NCBI GenBank assembly: GCA_016235345.1
Contig: JACRLG010000015.1
Location: forward strand, 1-64,000
DNA length: 64,000 nt
Reading direction: 5' to 3'
Source of the DNA: Deltaproteobacteria bacterium
GTDB lineage: Bacteria > Desulfobacterota > Desulfobacteria > Desulfobacterales > Desulfatibacillaceae
Shown: piece after piece, positions 25,029-33,720 of the stretch
Layout: each line of letters opens with the position of its first letter
How positions within the stretch are numbered: position 1 is the first letter of the stretch
Made by a program: the position numbers and the translations under genes
The notes under the pieces: generated by a model
Seen by the model: only the letters and a program-made list of their open reading frames with translations
Databases searched by the model: none
What the model was told of the DNA's origin: nothing

Positions 25029-27704
25029 ATGAGCCAGGACGCCCAGCTTGAAAAAGGGTACGAGCCCCGTGACGTGGAAGCAAGGTGGTATGAATTCTGG
25101 GAAAAGGAAGGACTCTTTGCGGCGGACCCCCAAAAGGGCGGCCCCGCCTACTCCATAGTCATTCCGCCTCCCAACGTGACGGGCGTCCTGCACATGGGCC
25201 ACGCCTTGAACGTCACGCTTCAGGACATCCTGTGCCGTTTTCACCGTTCAAAGGGCTATAACGTCCTGTGGATGCCCGGCACCGACCACGCAGGAATCGC
25301 CACTCAAAACGTTGTTGAAAGAAAGCTCGCCGAAGAGGGAACCAGCCGCCACAACCTTGGCCGGGAAGCCTTCATTGAGCGGGTATGGGAATGGCGCAAG
25401 CAGTACGGCGGAGCCATCATAAGCCAGTTGAAGCGCATGGGAGCCATGTGCGACTGGAGCCGGGAGCGCTTCACCATGGACGCGGGCTTGTCCAAGGCCG
25501 TGCGCCGGGTCTTCGTGGACCTATATAATGAAGGGCTCATCTACAGGGGCGACTACATCATCAACTGGTGCCCGCGCTGCCACACCGCCCTTGCGGACCT
25601 TGAGGTGGAACACGAGGAGCTTGACGGCCACCTCTACCACATCCGGTATCCCTTCGAGAGCGGCAAGGGCGGCCCTGTCGTTGCAACTACCAGGCCCGAA
25701 ACCATGCTGGGCGACACCGCAGTGGCCGTGAATCCCAAGGACAGCCGCTACACGAATGCCGTGGGCAAAAACGTCATCCTGCCCCTCATGAACCGCGCCA
25801 TTCCGGTTATAGCCGACGACTACGTGGACCCGTCCTTCGGAACAGGGGCGTTAAAGGTCACCCCGGCCCACGATCCCAACGACTTCACCCTTGGAACCCG
25901 TCACGATCTTCCTTATGTGAAGGTGATAGGCGACGACGGGCGCATGACCGAAGACGCCGGGGCTTACGCCGGCCTTGACCGCTACGAGTGCCGCAAAAAG
26001 GTGGTGGAGGACCTGAAAGCCGCCGGGCTCCTGGTGAAGATCGAGCCCCACAGGCACGGCGTGGGCCACTGCTACCGCTGCAAGACCGTGGTGGAGCCCA
26101 ACCTTTCCAAGCAGTGGTTCGTGAAGGCGGGGCCCCTTGCGGAAGCGGCCCTGAAGGTGGTCAAAGATGGTAAAATCCGCATAGTGCCCGAAATCTGGAC
26201 CAAGAACTACTACGACTGGCTGGAGAACATCCGGGACTGGTGCATAAGCCGCCAGATATGGTGGGGGCACCGCATTCCGGCCTGGACCTGCGAGTCCTGC
26301 GGCGAGCTTTCGGTCTCCATGGAAGACCTCACCCAATGCCCCTCCTGCGGAAAAGACACGGTGACCCAGGACTCCGACGTGCTGGACACATGGTTCTCGT
26401 CGGCCCTGTGGCCCTTTTCCACCATGGGCTGGCCCGACGACACGCCGGAGATGAAGACCTACTACCCCACAGCCGTCCTTGTCACGGGATTTGACATCCT
26501 GTTTTTCTGGGTTGCGCGCATGGTGATGATGGGCCTTCATTTCGCGGGCGACGTGCCATTTAAAGACGTTTACATCCACGCCCTGGTACGCGATGCCGAG
26601 GGCAAGAAGATGAGCAAGTCCAAGGGGAACGTAATAGACCCGGTGGAGGTCATCGACACCTACGGCACCGACGCCTTCCGCTTCACACTGGCTGCCTTCG
26701 CGGCCCAGGGCCGCGACATCAAGATGGACTTAAAAAGGGTGGATGGCTACCGGCACTTCATCAACAAGCTCTGGAACGCGGCCCGGTTCGTGCTTTCGCA
26801 CCTTGCGGCCCACCCCGAGGCCGCCACCGCAACGCCCGCGCCCCAGACCCTTTGCGACTGTTGGATTCTCTCGCGCCTCTCGCGCCTCATAACGGACGTT
26901 TCCGAAAACCTTAACGCCTACCACTTCAACGAGGCTGCGGGCGCACTGTACCGCTTCACCTGGCACGAGCTGTGCGACTGGTACCTGGAGGCAATCAAGC
27001 CCGTTCTCTACGACAAGGAGGGAATCTACGACAAGGCGGCCACGGTCACCGTGCTGGCGCGGGTTTTCAAGGACCTTCTGGTGCTGCTGCATCCATTCAT
27101 ACCCTTCGTCACCGAGGAAATCTGGCAGAAGTTTCCGGGAACCGACGGCTCCATCATGAACGCGGCTTATCCGGCATCCACGGACCCTGAGTCGGGACTG
27201 GTTCCCGATCCCGAAGCGGAAGCCGACATGGAGATTGTGATGGGCGTAATCACGGCTGTGAGGAACATTCGCGGCGAAATGAACATTCCGCCCGGCGCTG
27301 CTCTCACAGTGGCGGTCCACGCCACCGACGAAATGGCCGTGGAGGTCCTTTCCGAGCAGGACGGCATCATAAAGGCCCTGGCTAAAATTGCCGATCTCGA
27401 CGTGGGGCTTGAGAGGGAGCGGCCCAGGGGTGCGGCCTTTGCCGCAGTATCCGGCCACGGTGTTTATGTAATGCTTGAAGGAGTTATTGATCTTACCAAG
27501 GAAATAGATAGGTTATCCAAAGAGATCGGCAAGCTCACCAAGGAGCTTGTGGGCATGAACAAAAAACTTTCCAGCGAGGATTTCCTGGGCAAGGCCCCCA
27601 AAAACATCGTGGAAAAGGTGAGGGCCGAACAGGAGGAAATCCTTCAGAAGGTGGAGCGCCTGGAGACCACCATGGGCAAGCTGACAGCCTTGAGCAAGGG
27701 TTGA
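25029..27704 (+). CDS. valS: Valyl-tRNA synthetase
   Basis: An 891-residue class I aminoacyl-tRNA synthetase charging tRNA-Val in the cytoplasm. The HIGH-type signature is PPNVTGVLHMGHALN near residue 46, and the second signature GKKMSKSKGNVID near 530. The editing domain has TTRPETMLGDTAVAV. A zinc-like CESCGELSVSMEDLTQCPSCG element and a C-terminal coiled-coil arm (LTKEIDRLSKEIGKLTKEL) are present. Full length. A truncated copy of the post-stop repeat begins directly after its TGA, and nadC follows. Confidence 0.97.
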   Translation: MSQDAQLEKGYEPRDVEARWYEFWEKEGLFAADPQKGGPAYSIVIPPPNVTGVLHMGHALNVTLQDILCRFHRSKGYNVLWMPGTDHAGIATQNVVERKLAEEGTSRHNLGREAFIERVWEWRKQYGGAIISQLKRMGAMCDWSRERFTMDAGLSKAVRRVFVDLYNEGLIYRGDYIINWCPRCHTALADLEVEHEELDGHLYHIRYPFESGKGGPVVATTRPETMLGDTAVAVNPKDSRYTNAVGKNVILPLMNRAIPVIADDYVDPSFGTGALKVTPAHDPNDFTLGTRHDLPYVKVIGDDGRMTEDAGAYAGLDRYECRKKVVEDLKAAGLLVKIEPHRHGVGHCYRCKTVVEPNLSKQWFVKAGPLAEAALKVVKDGKIRIVPEIWTKNYYDWLENIRDWCISRQIWWGHRIPAWTCESCGELSVSMEDLTQCPSCGKDTVTQDSDVLDTWFSSALWPFSTMGWPDDTPEMKTYYPTAVLVTGFDILFFWVARMVMMGLHFAGDVPFKDVYIHALVRDAEGKKMSKSKGNVIDPVEVIDTYGTDAFRFTLAAFAAQGRDIKMDLKRVDGYRHFINKLWNAARFVLSHLAAHPEAATATPAPQTLCDCWILSRLSRLITDVSENLNAYHFNEAAGALYRFTWHELCDWYLEAIKPVLYDKEGIYDKAATVTVLARVFKDLLVLLHPFIPFVTEEIWQKFPGTDGSIMNAAYPASTDPESGLVPDPEAEADMEIVMGVITAVRNIRGEMNIPPGAALTVAVHATDEMAVEVLSEQDGIIKALAKIADLDVGLERERPRGAAFAAVSGHGVYVMLEGVIDLTKEIDRLSKEIGKLTKELVGMNKKLSSEDFLGKAPKNIVEKVRAEQEEILQKVERLETTMGKLTALSKG

Positions 27705-27740
27705 CAGGCTGTCCACAAGCGCGAATTGCTGTGTCAGGTT
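27705..27740 (+). repeat. Post-stop palindromic repeat, truncated copy 3 (valS)
   Basis: Directly after the valS TGA: CAGGCTGTCCACAAGCG, then CGAATTGCTGTGTCAGG. This is the left half of the element seen at 8739, 40352, 59946 and 63853. The hairpin centre and right arm are missing, and the sequence runs into the nadC upstream region. Confidence 0.75.
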
Positions 27741-27822
27741 TTGGGAGACTTTTGCATTATCCTGTTGGGTGGTTGAAGTTCGAGACGCGGGTTCACCTGA
27801 AATTTTTTTTCAAGGATTTGAC

Positions 27823-28695
27823 ATGCCGGATAATTTTCACGACCCCTTCCGAACCCCGGAAATCCACGCGGGCGGCCTGATAGCCCGGCTGGTGGAACTG
27901 GCGCTCGATGAGGACATCGGCCCCGGCGACCTCACCACCGAGGCCACGATGGGGCCTTGCGATACCGGCAAGGCGGTGATTCTTGCGGGAGAGCCTCTGG
28001 TTGTGGCCGGGCTTTTCGTGGCGGAACGGGTGTTTTCGGTCCTGGATGAAAAGGTCGGATTCCGGCATGTCGCCAAGGACGGCGATTACGTTCAAAAGGG
28101 CGAGGTGCTCGCCGAAATTTCAGGGCGGATGCGGCCCCTCCTCACCGGCGAGCGCACGGCTCTCAATTTCCTTCAAAGGCTCTCAGGAGTCGCCACCCAC
28201 GTAAGGAAGTTCATGGCGGATGTGCCGCCTGGAAGCCTCAAGGTTCTGGACACCAGGAAAACCACGCCCGGATTCCGGGTCTTGGAAAAATACGCGGTGC
28301 GCGTGGGCGGCGGCTCCAATCACCGCATGGGCCTTTACGACGGGGTGCTCATAAAGGACAACCACGTTACGGCCTGCGGCGGGGTGGCCGAGGCGGTGCG
28401 GCGAGTGCGGCGGGTTAGCCCCCACACCATAAAGATAGAGGTGGAGGCCGACACCCTGGAACAGGTGGCCGAAGCCCTGGAAGCGGGCGCTGACGCCATT
28501 CTGCTCGATAACATGGACGACGCCACAATCGGGCAGGCCGTTGCGATCAACAAGGGCAGAGCGCTTCTGGAGGTTTCGGGCGGCATAACCGCCTCCCGCC
28601 TCGCGGCCCTGTCAACATTGGGCGTGGACATGGCATCGGCGGGGGCCCTCACCCACGCGGCAATAAGCGTTGACATTAAAATGGACATCCTCTGA
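27823..28695 (+). CDS. nadC: Quinolinate phosphoribosyltransferase (decarboxylating)
   Basis: A 290-residue enzyme of de novo NAD synthesis that turns quinolinate and PRPP into nicotinate mononucleotide. Motifs: LDEDIGPGDLTTEA near the N-terminus, GERTALNFLQRLSGVAT, DTRKTTPGFRVLEKYAV, GGGSNHRMGLYDGVLIKDNH and the C-terminal LEVSGGI. The ATG at 27823 has AAGGA at good spacing; the upstream in-frame residues are not part of the family. ald starts 11 bases downstream, so the two are probably co-transcribed. Confidence 0.96.
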   Translation: MPDNFHDPFRTPEIHAGGLIARLVELALDEDIGPGDLTTEATMGPCDTGKAVILAGEPLVVAGLFVAERVFSVLDEKVGFRHVAKDGDYVQKGEVLAEISGRMRPLLTGERTALNFLQRLSGVATHVRKFMADVPPGSLKVLDTRKTTPGFRVLEKYAVRVGGGSNHRMGLYDGVLIKDNHVTACGGVAEAVRRVRRVSPHTIKIEVEADTLEQVAEALEAGADAILLDNMDDATIGQAVAINKGRALLEVSGGITASRLAALSTLGVDMASAGALTHAAISVDIKMDIL

Positions 28696-28706
28696 AGGAG
28701 CCACCC

Positions 28707-29798
28707 ATGCGCGTAGGAATCCTTAAGGAAATCAAGGCCGAGGAAAACCGGGTTTCCATGACTCCGGCTGGAGCGGAAGTTCTTGCGGGCCACGGGCACG
28801 AGGTGTGGGTCGAGGCCGGGGCAGGGGCGGGCAGCGGTTTTTTGGATTCCGAGTACCTCGAAGCCGGGGCCGTGATCAAAGACACCCCGAAGGAAATTTT
28901 CGAATACTGCGAAATGGTGATGCACGTGAAGGAGCCCCTGCCGCCGGAGTACGACCTTCTGCGGCCCGGCCAGATTCTTTTCACCTATCTCCATCTTGCG
29001 GCTGCGGAAAAACTCACGCGGGTTCTCATCGACAGCAAAAGCGTCTCTATAGCCTACGAAACCGTGAAAAAGGCCGACGGCTCGCTTCCGCTTCTAACCC
29101 CCATGAGCGAGGTCGCCGGGCGCATGGCCATCCAGCAGGGAGCCAAGTACCTGGAAATGGCGGCGGGCGGCGGCGGAATCCTTCTGGGCGGCGTTCCCGG
29201 AGTCGATCCCGGAAAGGTGGTGGTGATAGGCGCGGGCGTGGTGGGTGTGAACGCGGCCCGCATGGCCTGCGGCCTTGGCGCGCGGGTCTTTCTCATGGAT
29301 ACCAGCCTGGACCGCCTTCGCCGGGTGGCAGAGGTCATGCCCGCCAACTGTTTCACCCTCTTTGCCAGCCCCTCGGCCATAAGAAGGCACATAGCCGACG
29401 CCGACGTGGTGGTGGGCGCGGTCCTCCTGGTGGGGGCCAAGGCTCCCAGGCTCATCACCCGCGACATGCTGAAAACCATGAAAAAGGGCGCGGTGCTCGT
29501 TGATGTTGCCATCGACCAGGGCGGCTGCTTCGAGACCTCGCGTCCCACCACCCACAACGACCCGGTTTACATAGTGGACAGCGTGGTCCATTACTGCGTG
29601 GCCAACATGCCGGGAGCCGTGGCCAAGACCAGCACCCAGGCCCTCACCAACGCGACCCTTCCCTACGCCCTTGAAATCGCCGACAAGGGCTGGAAAAGGG
29701 CCTGCGCCGAAAACCCCGAAATCCGCGAAGGGGCCAACGTGATCATGGGCCACGTCACCTGCCCCGGCGTCGCCGAACTCCAACGAATTCTATCGTGA
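28707..29798 (+). CDS. ald: Alanine dehydrogenase
   Basis: A 363-residue NAD-dependent dehydrogenase that interconverts L-alanine and pyruvate plus ammonia. The N-terminal half has [19 protein letters not shown] and the substrate-histidine region [12 protein letters not shown]. The Rossmann motif is [14 protein letters not shown] near residue 171, and the C-terminus has the [10 protein letters not shown] and [21 protein letters not shown] segments. GGAG precedes the ATG. It is downstream of nadC with short spacing. Full length for the family (about 360-375). Confidence 0.95.
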   Translation: MRVGILKEIKAEENRVSMTPAGAEVLAGHGHEVWVEAGAGAGSGFLDSEYLEAGAVIKDTPKEIFEYCEMVMHVKEPLPPEYDLLRPGQILFTYLHLAAAEKLTRVLIDSKSVSIAYETVKKADGSLPLLTPMSEVAGRMAIQQGAKYLEMAAGGGGILLGGVPGVDPGKVVVIGAGVVGVNAARMACGLGARVFLMDTSLDRLRRVAEVMPANCFTLFASPSAIRRHIADADVVVGAVLLVGAKAPRLITRDMLKTMKKGAVLVDVAIDQGGCFETSRPTTHNDPVYIVDSVVHYCVANMPGAVAKTSTQALTNATLPYALEIADKGWKRACAENPEIREGANVIMGHVTCPGVAELQRILS

Positions 29799-29890
29799 CC
29801 CGCATGACCGATTGATACAGATCATTATCCTTTCCTCTTGCTGATTCCATCACAATCCCAAATTTTTTCGCATTTGAATTCATAAGTATC

Positions 29891-29947
29891 TTGACAGGCG
29901 TGAAAATTTTTTATATAGAATATTTAGTTTAATCTAAACAAACTAAA
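29891..29947 (+). promoter_or_regulatory. Promoter and palindromic operator of the GbsR-type gene
   Basis: TTGACA (29891-29896), a 17-base spacer and TATAGA (29914-29919) form a strong sigma-70 promoter. Just downstream the inverted repeat TTTAGTTT / AAACTAAA (29923-29930 and 29940-29947, 9-base centre) covers the transcription start, 20 bases before the regulator ATG. It fits autorepression by the MarR/GbsR-type protein. Confidence 0.7.
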
Positions 29948-29967
29948 CTTACAAGGAAACGAAAAAA

Positions 29968-30510
29968 ATGAGTTCTCAAAATGATGAGGCAAAAAAACAC
30001 TTCATACAGGCTGTTTCACGCATTGCCGGTTTTTGGGGATTCCCCAAGGCAATGGGGGCGGTTTACGGGGCCGTTTACCTTGCCCCCGAGCCTGTAAATC
30101 TGGATGAGTTGGTAAGCCTCACAGAGGTCACAAAAGGGGCGGTATCAACCCACGTCCGCGCCCTTGAACGCCTGAAAATGGTGAGAAAGGAGCTGCGGCT
30201 CGGCGACCGCAAGGATTACTACGTACCGGAAACCGATTTCTGGCAGATCGTTAAAAACATTTTGGCGGAAAGGGAACAACGGGAGTTTGATCTGGCAATT
30301 TCTGCGGTGGGGGAGAGCCTGGAAATGGTTCGCATTAAAGATGGGCATTCCTCGGATAAGGAACGTGATTTCCTCTCCAGCCGCCTTGAAGCCGTGAAAA
30401 CCTTTTTTGACCAGATAGACGGCATCGTAAGGGTGATGATCTCAATAGAAAGCTCCGGGCTTGCCTCTGTGGCTGCATCTTTTACCGGGAAAGGAAACGC
30501 AAATGCATAA
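29968..30510 (+). CDS. GbsR/MarR-type HTH regulator
   Basis: A 180-residue winged-helix regulator of the GbsR type. The helix-turn-helix is in AVYLAPEPVNLDELVSLTEVTKGAVSTHVRALERLKMV, with the wing VRKELRLGDRKDYYVPE. The C-terminal part is helical (AEREQREFDLAISAVGESLEM) and probably dimerises. Base composition is more AT-rich than in ald. AAGGAAACG precedes the ATG. It overlaps the SDR gene by 8 bases and has a palindrome at its promoter, so it likely regulates this two-gene unit. The ligand is unknown. Confidence 0.82.
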   Translation: MSSQNDEAKKHFIQAVSRIAGFWGFPKAMGAVYGAVYLAPEPVNLDELVSLTEVTKGAVSTHVRALERLKMVRKELRLGDRKDYYVPETDFWQIVKNILAEREQREFDLAISAVGESLEMVRIKDGHSSDKERDFLSSRLEAVKTFFDQIDGIVRVMISIESSGLASVAASFTGKGNANA

Positions 30511-31447
30511 CGACGGACTGTACGTTGTCACAGGCGCATTCGGATATTCTGGAAAATATATAGCCCTAAGGCTTCTTAAAAAAGGAGCGAAGGTGCGAAC
30601 CATTACGGATTCGCCCGACCGTCTGAACCCCTTTGGCGGGTTGGTCGAGGCGGCGCCTTTCAATTTTGGTGAACCGGATAAGCTTGCGGCCTCGCTTTCC
30701 GGAGCCAAAGTTCTCTACAACACCTACTGGGTCAGGTTCAATTCGCTCACCGGCTCCGCGAAATTTTCCCACTCCGAGGCAGTACGGAACACCTTGATTC
30801 TTTTTAACGCAGCGCAAAAGGCGGGGGTTAAAAGGATTGTTCACGTCAGCATCACCAATCCCGATAAAAATTCCACTCTGGAATATTTCAGAGGAAAGGC
30901 GGTTCTGGAACAAGCACTTGTGAATTCGGGAATTTCCTACTCGATCCTAAGACCTGCTGTTCTTTTCGGCCAGGAGGACATCCTTATAAACAATATCGCC
31001 TGGATGTTGCGCAAATTTCCGGTATTCGGCCTTTTCGGGGAGGGCTCCTACCGCCTACAACCCATTTTCGTGGACGATCTTGCGCGCCTCGCAGTGGAAC
31101 AGGGCGGACACCAAGGCAACACGATAATTGACGCCATTGGTCCGGAAACTTTTTCATACCGCAATCTTGTGTCCGAAATCGGTTCCATTATCGGAAAGCG
31201 GCGGCCAATAGTCCCCCTTCCGCCGTGGCTGTGCCATCTCGTCTCCCTTGCAGTGGGAAAGCTGATGAAGGACGTGCTTGTGACAAAGGAGGAAATCGAA
31301 GGGCTCATGGACGATCTGCTTTATGTTGACTCCCCGCCAGCCGGATCGACCCGGCTGACTGACTGGGCGAAGGAAAACCGGGACAGGCTTGGAATCAGAT
31401 ACGCCAGCGAGCTTGCCAGAAGGCGCGACCGTAAAACGGCATATTGA
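30503..31447 (+). CDS. Atypical extended SDR, NAD(P)-binding protein
   Basis: A 314-residue short-chain dehydrogenase/reductase-like protein of the atypical NmrA/NDUFA9 kind. The nucleotide motif is YVVTGAFGYSGKYIALRLL near residue 6, then a TITDSPDRLNPFGG segment and the conserved VKRIVHVSITNP strand. The usual YxxxK pair is not evident (EYFRGKAVLEQALVNSG holds its place), so it may be a redox sensor or chaperone rather than an active dehydrogenase. ATG at 30503 lies inside the end of the regulator gene, with AAGGAA 7 bases upstream, so translation is coupled. Confidence 0.75.
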   Translation: MHNDGLYVVTGAFGYSGKYIALRLLKKGAKVRTITDSPDRLNPFGGLVEAAPFNFGEPDKLAASLSGAKVLYNTYWVRFNSLTGSAKFSHSEAVRNTLILFNAAQKAGVKRIVHVSITNPDKNSTLEYFRGKAVLEQALVNSGISYSILRPAVLFGQEDILINNIAWMLRKFPVFGLFGEGSYRLQPIFVDDLARLAVEQGGHQGNTIIDAIGPETFSYRNLVSEIGSIIGKRRPIVPLPPWLCHLVSLAVGKLMKDVLVTKEEIEGLMDDLLYVDSPPAGSTRLTDWAKENRDRLGIRYASELARRRDRKTAY

Positions 31448-31771
31448 GATTTCAAATGTTAAAGAAATATATACACTTCAAGCCGGTATAAGCTTTTAGG
31501 AAAAAAGCCGGAAACTTCGCGGTGTGGAGCGGTGTCTTGTTGCGTTAATGCAACACCTGCTTTCCTCATGCGGCCCAGGGCGTTTCCCGTTGAAAAAGTC
31601 AAACATCTTAACATCTTGTTTCAAAAGGCATAAAATATAATCTTCCGGGTTTTGGCCCATCCGGCACGGGTGATGCATTGATAATTCGGGCGTGGAAGCC
31701 GTGGGGCGGGTTCATTCCACGTCAGGGCGGTGGATGCATTGAAAACGTTTGGATCATCGAAGGGCGGCGGC
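31448..31771 (+). promoter_or_regulatory. Intergenic region with sigma-54-type promoter and palindromic upstream site
   Basis: GG at 31663-31664 and GC at 31675-31676 are exactly 10 bases apart in CGGCACGGGTGATGCA, a good match to the -24/-12 sigma-54 element. About 108 bases upstream, TGTTGC-GTTAAT-GCAACA (31538-31555) is a perfect palindrome resembling an activator-binding site. The trmO-like gene follows 95 bases after the -12 element. No gene is seen in the stretch. Confidence 0.6.
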
Positions 31772-32302
31772 ATGGCGTTAAAATCCGAAAAAGTGGTGAT
31801 AGCGCCCATAGGCGTCATCGAATCCGTTCACGTCGAGGCCGACAAAACCCCCATTCAGCCGGTTTTCGCAAGGGGCGTGAAGGGCCGCGCCGTGGTCTTT
31901 CCCGAATACGCGGAAGAGCTTGACGGCATCGAGGAATTCACCCACATCATCCTGATATACCACTTCCACCAGGCCGGGCCGTCGGCCCTGACGGTAAGGC
32001 CCTTTCTGGAGGATGTCGAAAAGGGCGTTTTCGCCACCCGCCATCCCAAAAGGCCCTCCGGCCTGGGGCTTTCGATGGTGAGACTGACCGCTCGTGAAGG
32101 AAATGTGCTGCTGCTCGAAGACGTTGACATCCTTGACGGCACGCCCCTTCTGGACATAAAACCCTGGGTCGCCAAGTTCGACCGTCCCTTTGACGCGGGA
32201 AGCGGGTGGGTTGACAATGTTGACGAACAAACCATGAAACAGCGTGGAAGGCGGAATTTTGCCGGGAACGGCGGAAATTCCGATAGCGGGGAAAAATCAT
32301 GA
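31772..32302 (+). CDS. trmO: TrmO/TsaA-family tRNA methyltransferase-like protein
   Basis: A 176-residue protein of the TsaA (UPF0066) family. In E. coli TrmO methylates N6-threonylcarbamoyladenosine at tRNA position 37 using SAM. Family features: IAPIGVIESVHVE, GIEEFTHIILIYHFHQAG, TRHPKRPSGLGLSMVRL and LLDIKPWV. I use the ATG at 31772, with AAGGGCGG upstream. The C-terminal tail (RGRRNFAGNGGNSDSG) is low complexity. Its stop overlaps the start of the next gene. In anaerobes TsaA proteins often sit beside metalloenzyme genes, so a role outside tRNA is possible. Confidence 0.85.
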   Translation: MALKSEKVVIAPIGVIESVHVEADKTPIQPVFARGVKGRAVVFPEYAEELDGIEEFTHIILIYHFHQAGPSALTVRPFLEDVEKGVFATRHPKRPSGLGLSMVRLTAREGNVLLLEDVDILDGTPLLDIKPWVAKFDRPFDAGSGWVDNVDEQTMKQRGRRNFAGNGGNSDSGEKS

Positions 32303-33186
32303 TAATCGCCGTAACGGGCGCAAGAGGGGCCGGAGCGACCTTTGTCGCGGCCAATCTTGCGGGAGCCTCGCTTTCGCCCGTGACTCTTTTGGATATGGAT
32401 GTTTCAAAACCGTGTTGCGCGGATTTCATACGTGCCGAAAAAATCGCATCCGAGCCGGTCTTCGTTCCGGTTCCAAGGATTGACGCGGCCCTGTGCGACT
32501 CCTGCGGCGAATGCGTGGCCGCCTGTTATTACAAGGCCCTTCGGCCCTTCAGGGGCGCGCCCCAGGTTTTTCCGGCCCTTTGCCACAGCGGCGGAGCGTG
32601 CCGAAGGGCCTGCCCCACAGGGGCCATAACCCTGGCGGCAAGGCTCATCGGAGCCGTTGAAACAGGAGTTTCCGGCAACATTTTCCTGGTTTCCGGCAAA
32701 ATGAGCGACCACGAGCACATGGGGCGGATTCTCGAAAAATCCATCAGGAAATTTGCCGAGCCCGGCGGGCTCACCATAATGGACTGTCCGCCGGACGCCT
32801 TTCCAAACCCCCTCGAATGCGACGTGATGCTGTGGGTGGCGGAGCCTTCGCCGCGCGGGATTTACGAGCTTTCCCGTTCTCTGTTGAAAGCGCGGGAAAA
32901 ACGCCTTCCCTTCGGGGTGGTTGTGAACAGGTCGGGCGCGGGAGATGGCCGGATTGAAAGGCTTTGCCGGAAGGCCAGGGTCCCGGTTTTTCTGAGCATT
33001 CCGGATAGCCCTGGCATTTCGGCTGCGATATCGGAAAACAGGCTCCTTGTGGATGATCTTCCGCGATTGCGTCTGAGTTTCCGCCAAATGCTCCTTTCCG
33101 CCAAAAACCAGGCCCGGCGGCCTTCCAGGCTCTTTCTGATGGGGCCTTCTGTGCACGAGGGCGACATCGCGGCCCTGGCGTCCTGA
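32299..33186 (+). CDS. MinD/COG1149-type ATPase with inserted ferredoxin domain, degenerate P-loop
   Basis: A 295-residue protein of the MinD-like family carrying a ferredoxin insert. The deviant Walker A that should read KGGxGKT is TGARGAGATF here (residues 6-15), so both lysines are missing. The first cluster motif is intact (C66-x2-C69-x2-C72-x3-C76). The second reads C95-x5-C101-x3-C105, lacking one cysteine. The switch region IMDCPPDAF and the later LWVAEPSPRGIYELSRSL are kept. It overlaps the trmO-like gene by four bases and is under a sigma-54-type promoter. Members usually come in pairs and help metalloprotein maturation or electron transfer; this one may only bind a partner. Confidence 0.75.
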   Translation: MIIAVTGARGAGATFVAANLAGASLSPVTLLDMDVSKPCCADFIRAEKIASEPVFVPVPRIDAALCDSCGECVAACYYKALRPFRGAPQVFPALCHSGGACRRACPTGAITLAARLIGAVETGVSGNIFLVSGKMSDHEHMGRILEKSIRKFAEPGGLTIMDCPPDAFPNPLECDVMLWVAEPSPRGIYELSRSLLKAREKRLPFGVVVNRSGAGDGRIERLCRKARVPVFLSIPDSPGISAAISENRLLVDDLPRLRLSFRQMLLSAKNQARRPSRLFLMGPSVHEGDIAALAS

Positions 33187-33236
33187 CATCAGGGACCGTT
33201 AGCGGAAATTTTCATAACCCGCCTTAAAAATCATGA

Positions 33237-33279
33237 AACGGCGCATTCGGCGACCCAAGGCCGGACGCGCCGTTTTTTT
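33237..33279 (+). terminator. Intrinsic terminator
   Basis: AACGGCGC (33237-33244) pairs with GCGCCGTT (33267-33274), followed by a run of T residues, about 50 bases after the 33186 stop codon. It ends the trmO-like/MinD-like transcript. Confidence 0.8.
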
Positions 33280-33338
33280 GTCCCTGCGTCATTCAAAATT
33301 CCCGTTCCGAAAATCGGTCTCCTGCCTGATGCAGATAT

Positions 33339-33456
33339 TGTTGCATCGCTCGTTGCCAGAATGCAACATCGGCTGAGTCTTCCTTCAAAATTTTCCCGCC
33401 AATTTTGCCTAACTATCATGATTTAAAGCTTTTTCGATTTTAGGCACGCTTCATGC
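33339..33456 (+). promoter_or_regulatory. Second sigma-54-type promoter with palindromic upstream site
   Basis: GG (33443-33444) and GC (33455-33456) are 10 bases apart in AGGCACGCTTCATGCT. Upstream, TGTTGCAT (33339-33346) and ATGCAACA (33361-33368) are perfect inverted arms 14 bases apart, the same half-site as in front of trmO at 31538. The small gene at 33484 follows, with GGAGG at good spacing. Confidence 0.6.
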
Positions 33457-33483
33457 TCTAAAGTCCGTCAGGAGGATGAAGCG

Positions 33484-33720
33484 ATGAACGCCATCATCAT
33501 CAAAAACGACGGAACCATCAGGCATCCCGAAAAAAAACAGGGGGCGGACATACTGTCCTGCCTGGGTATGCCCGTTGTTTTGGAGCGGGGTTTCACCCTG
33601 GCTGGTTTTTTTCGCCTTATCAAAAATCATCCCGACCTGGCCCGGTTGAACGACATATTGCCTGATCTCGCGGAAACCCTGGGCGGGCCGGAGAGCCCCG
33701 CGCCGCGAAGGCAATGGTGA
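33484..33720 (+). CDS. Short hypothetical protein, possible severed N-terminal domain
   Basis: A 78-residue protein with a good ribosome-binding site (GGAGGATGAAGCG before the ATG). It begins [19 protein letters not shown] and includes [19 protein letters not shown] do not recognise a family. Its last codons overlap the start of a sigma-54 activator fragment in another frame (overlap ATGGTGA), and the activator lacks everything before its VNCAALP segment. The pair may be what remains of one longer regulator after an internal deletion plus frameshift; the small protein would be its N-terminal domain. Confidence 0.55.
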   Translation: MNAIIIKNDGTIRHPEKKQGADILSCLGMPVVLERGFTLAGFFRLIKNHPDLARLNDILPDLAETLGGPESPAPRRQW

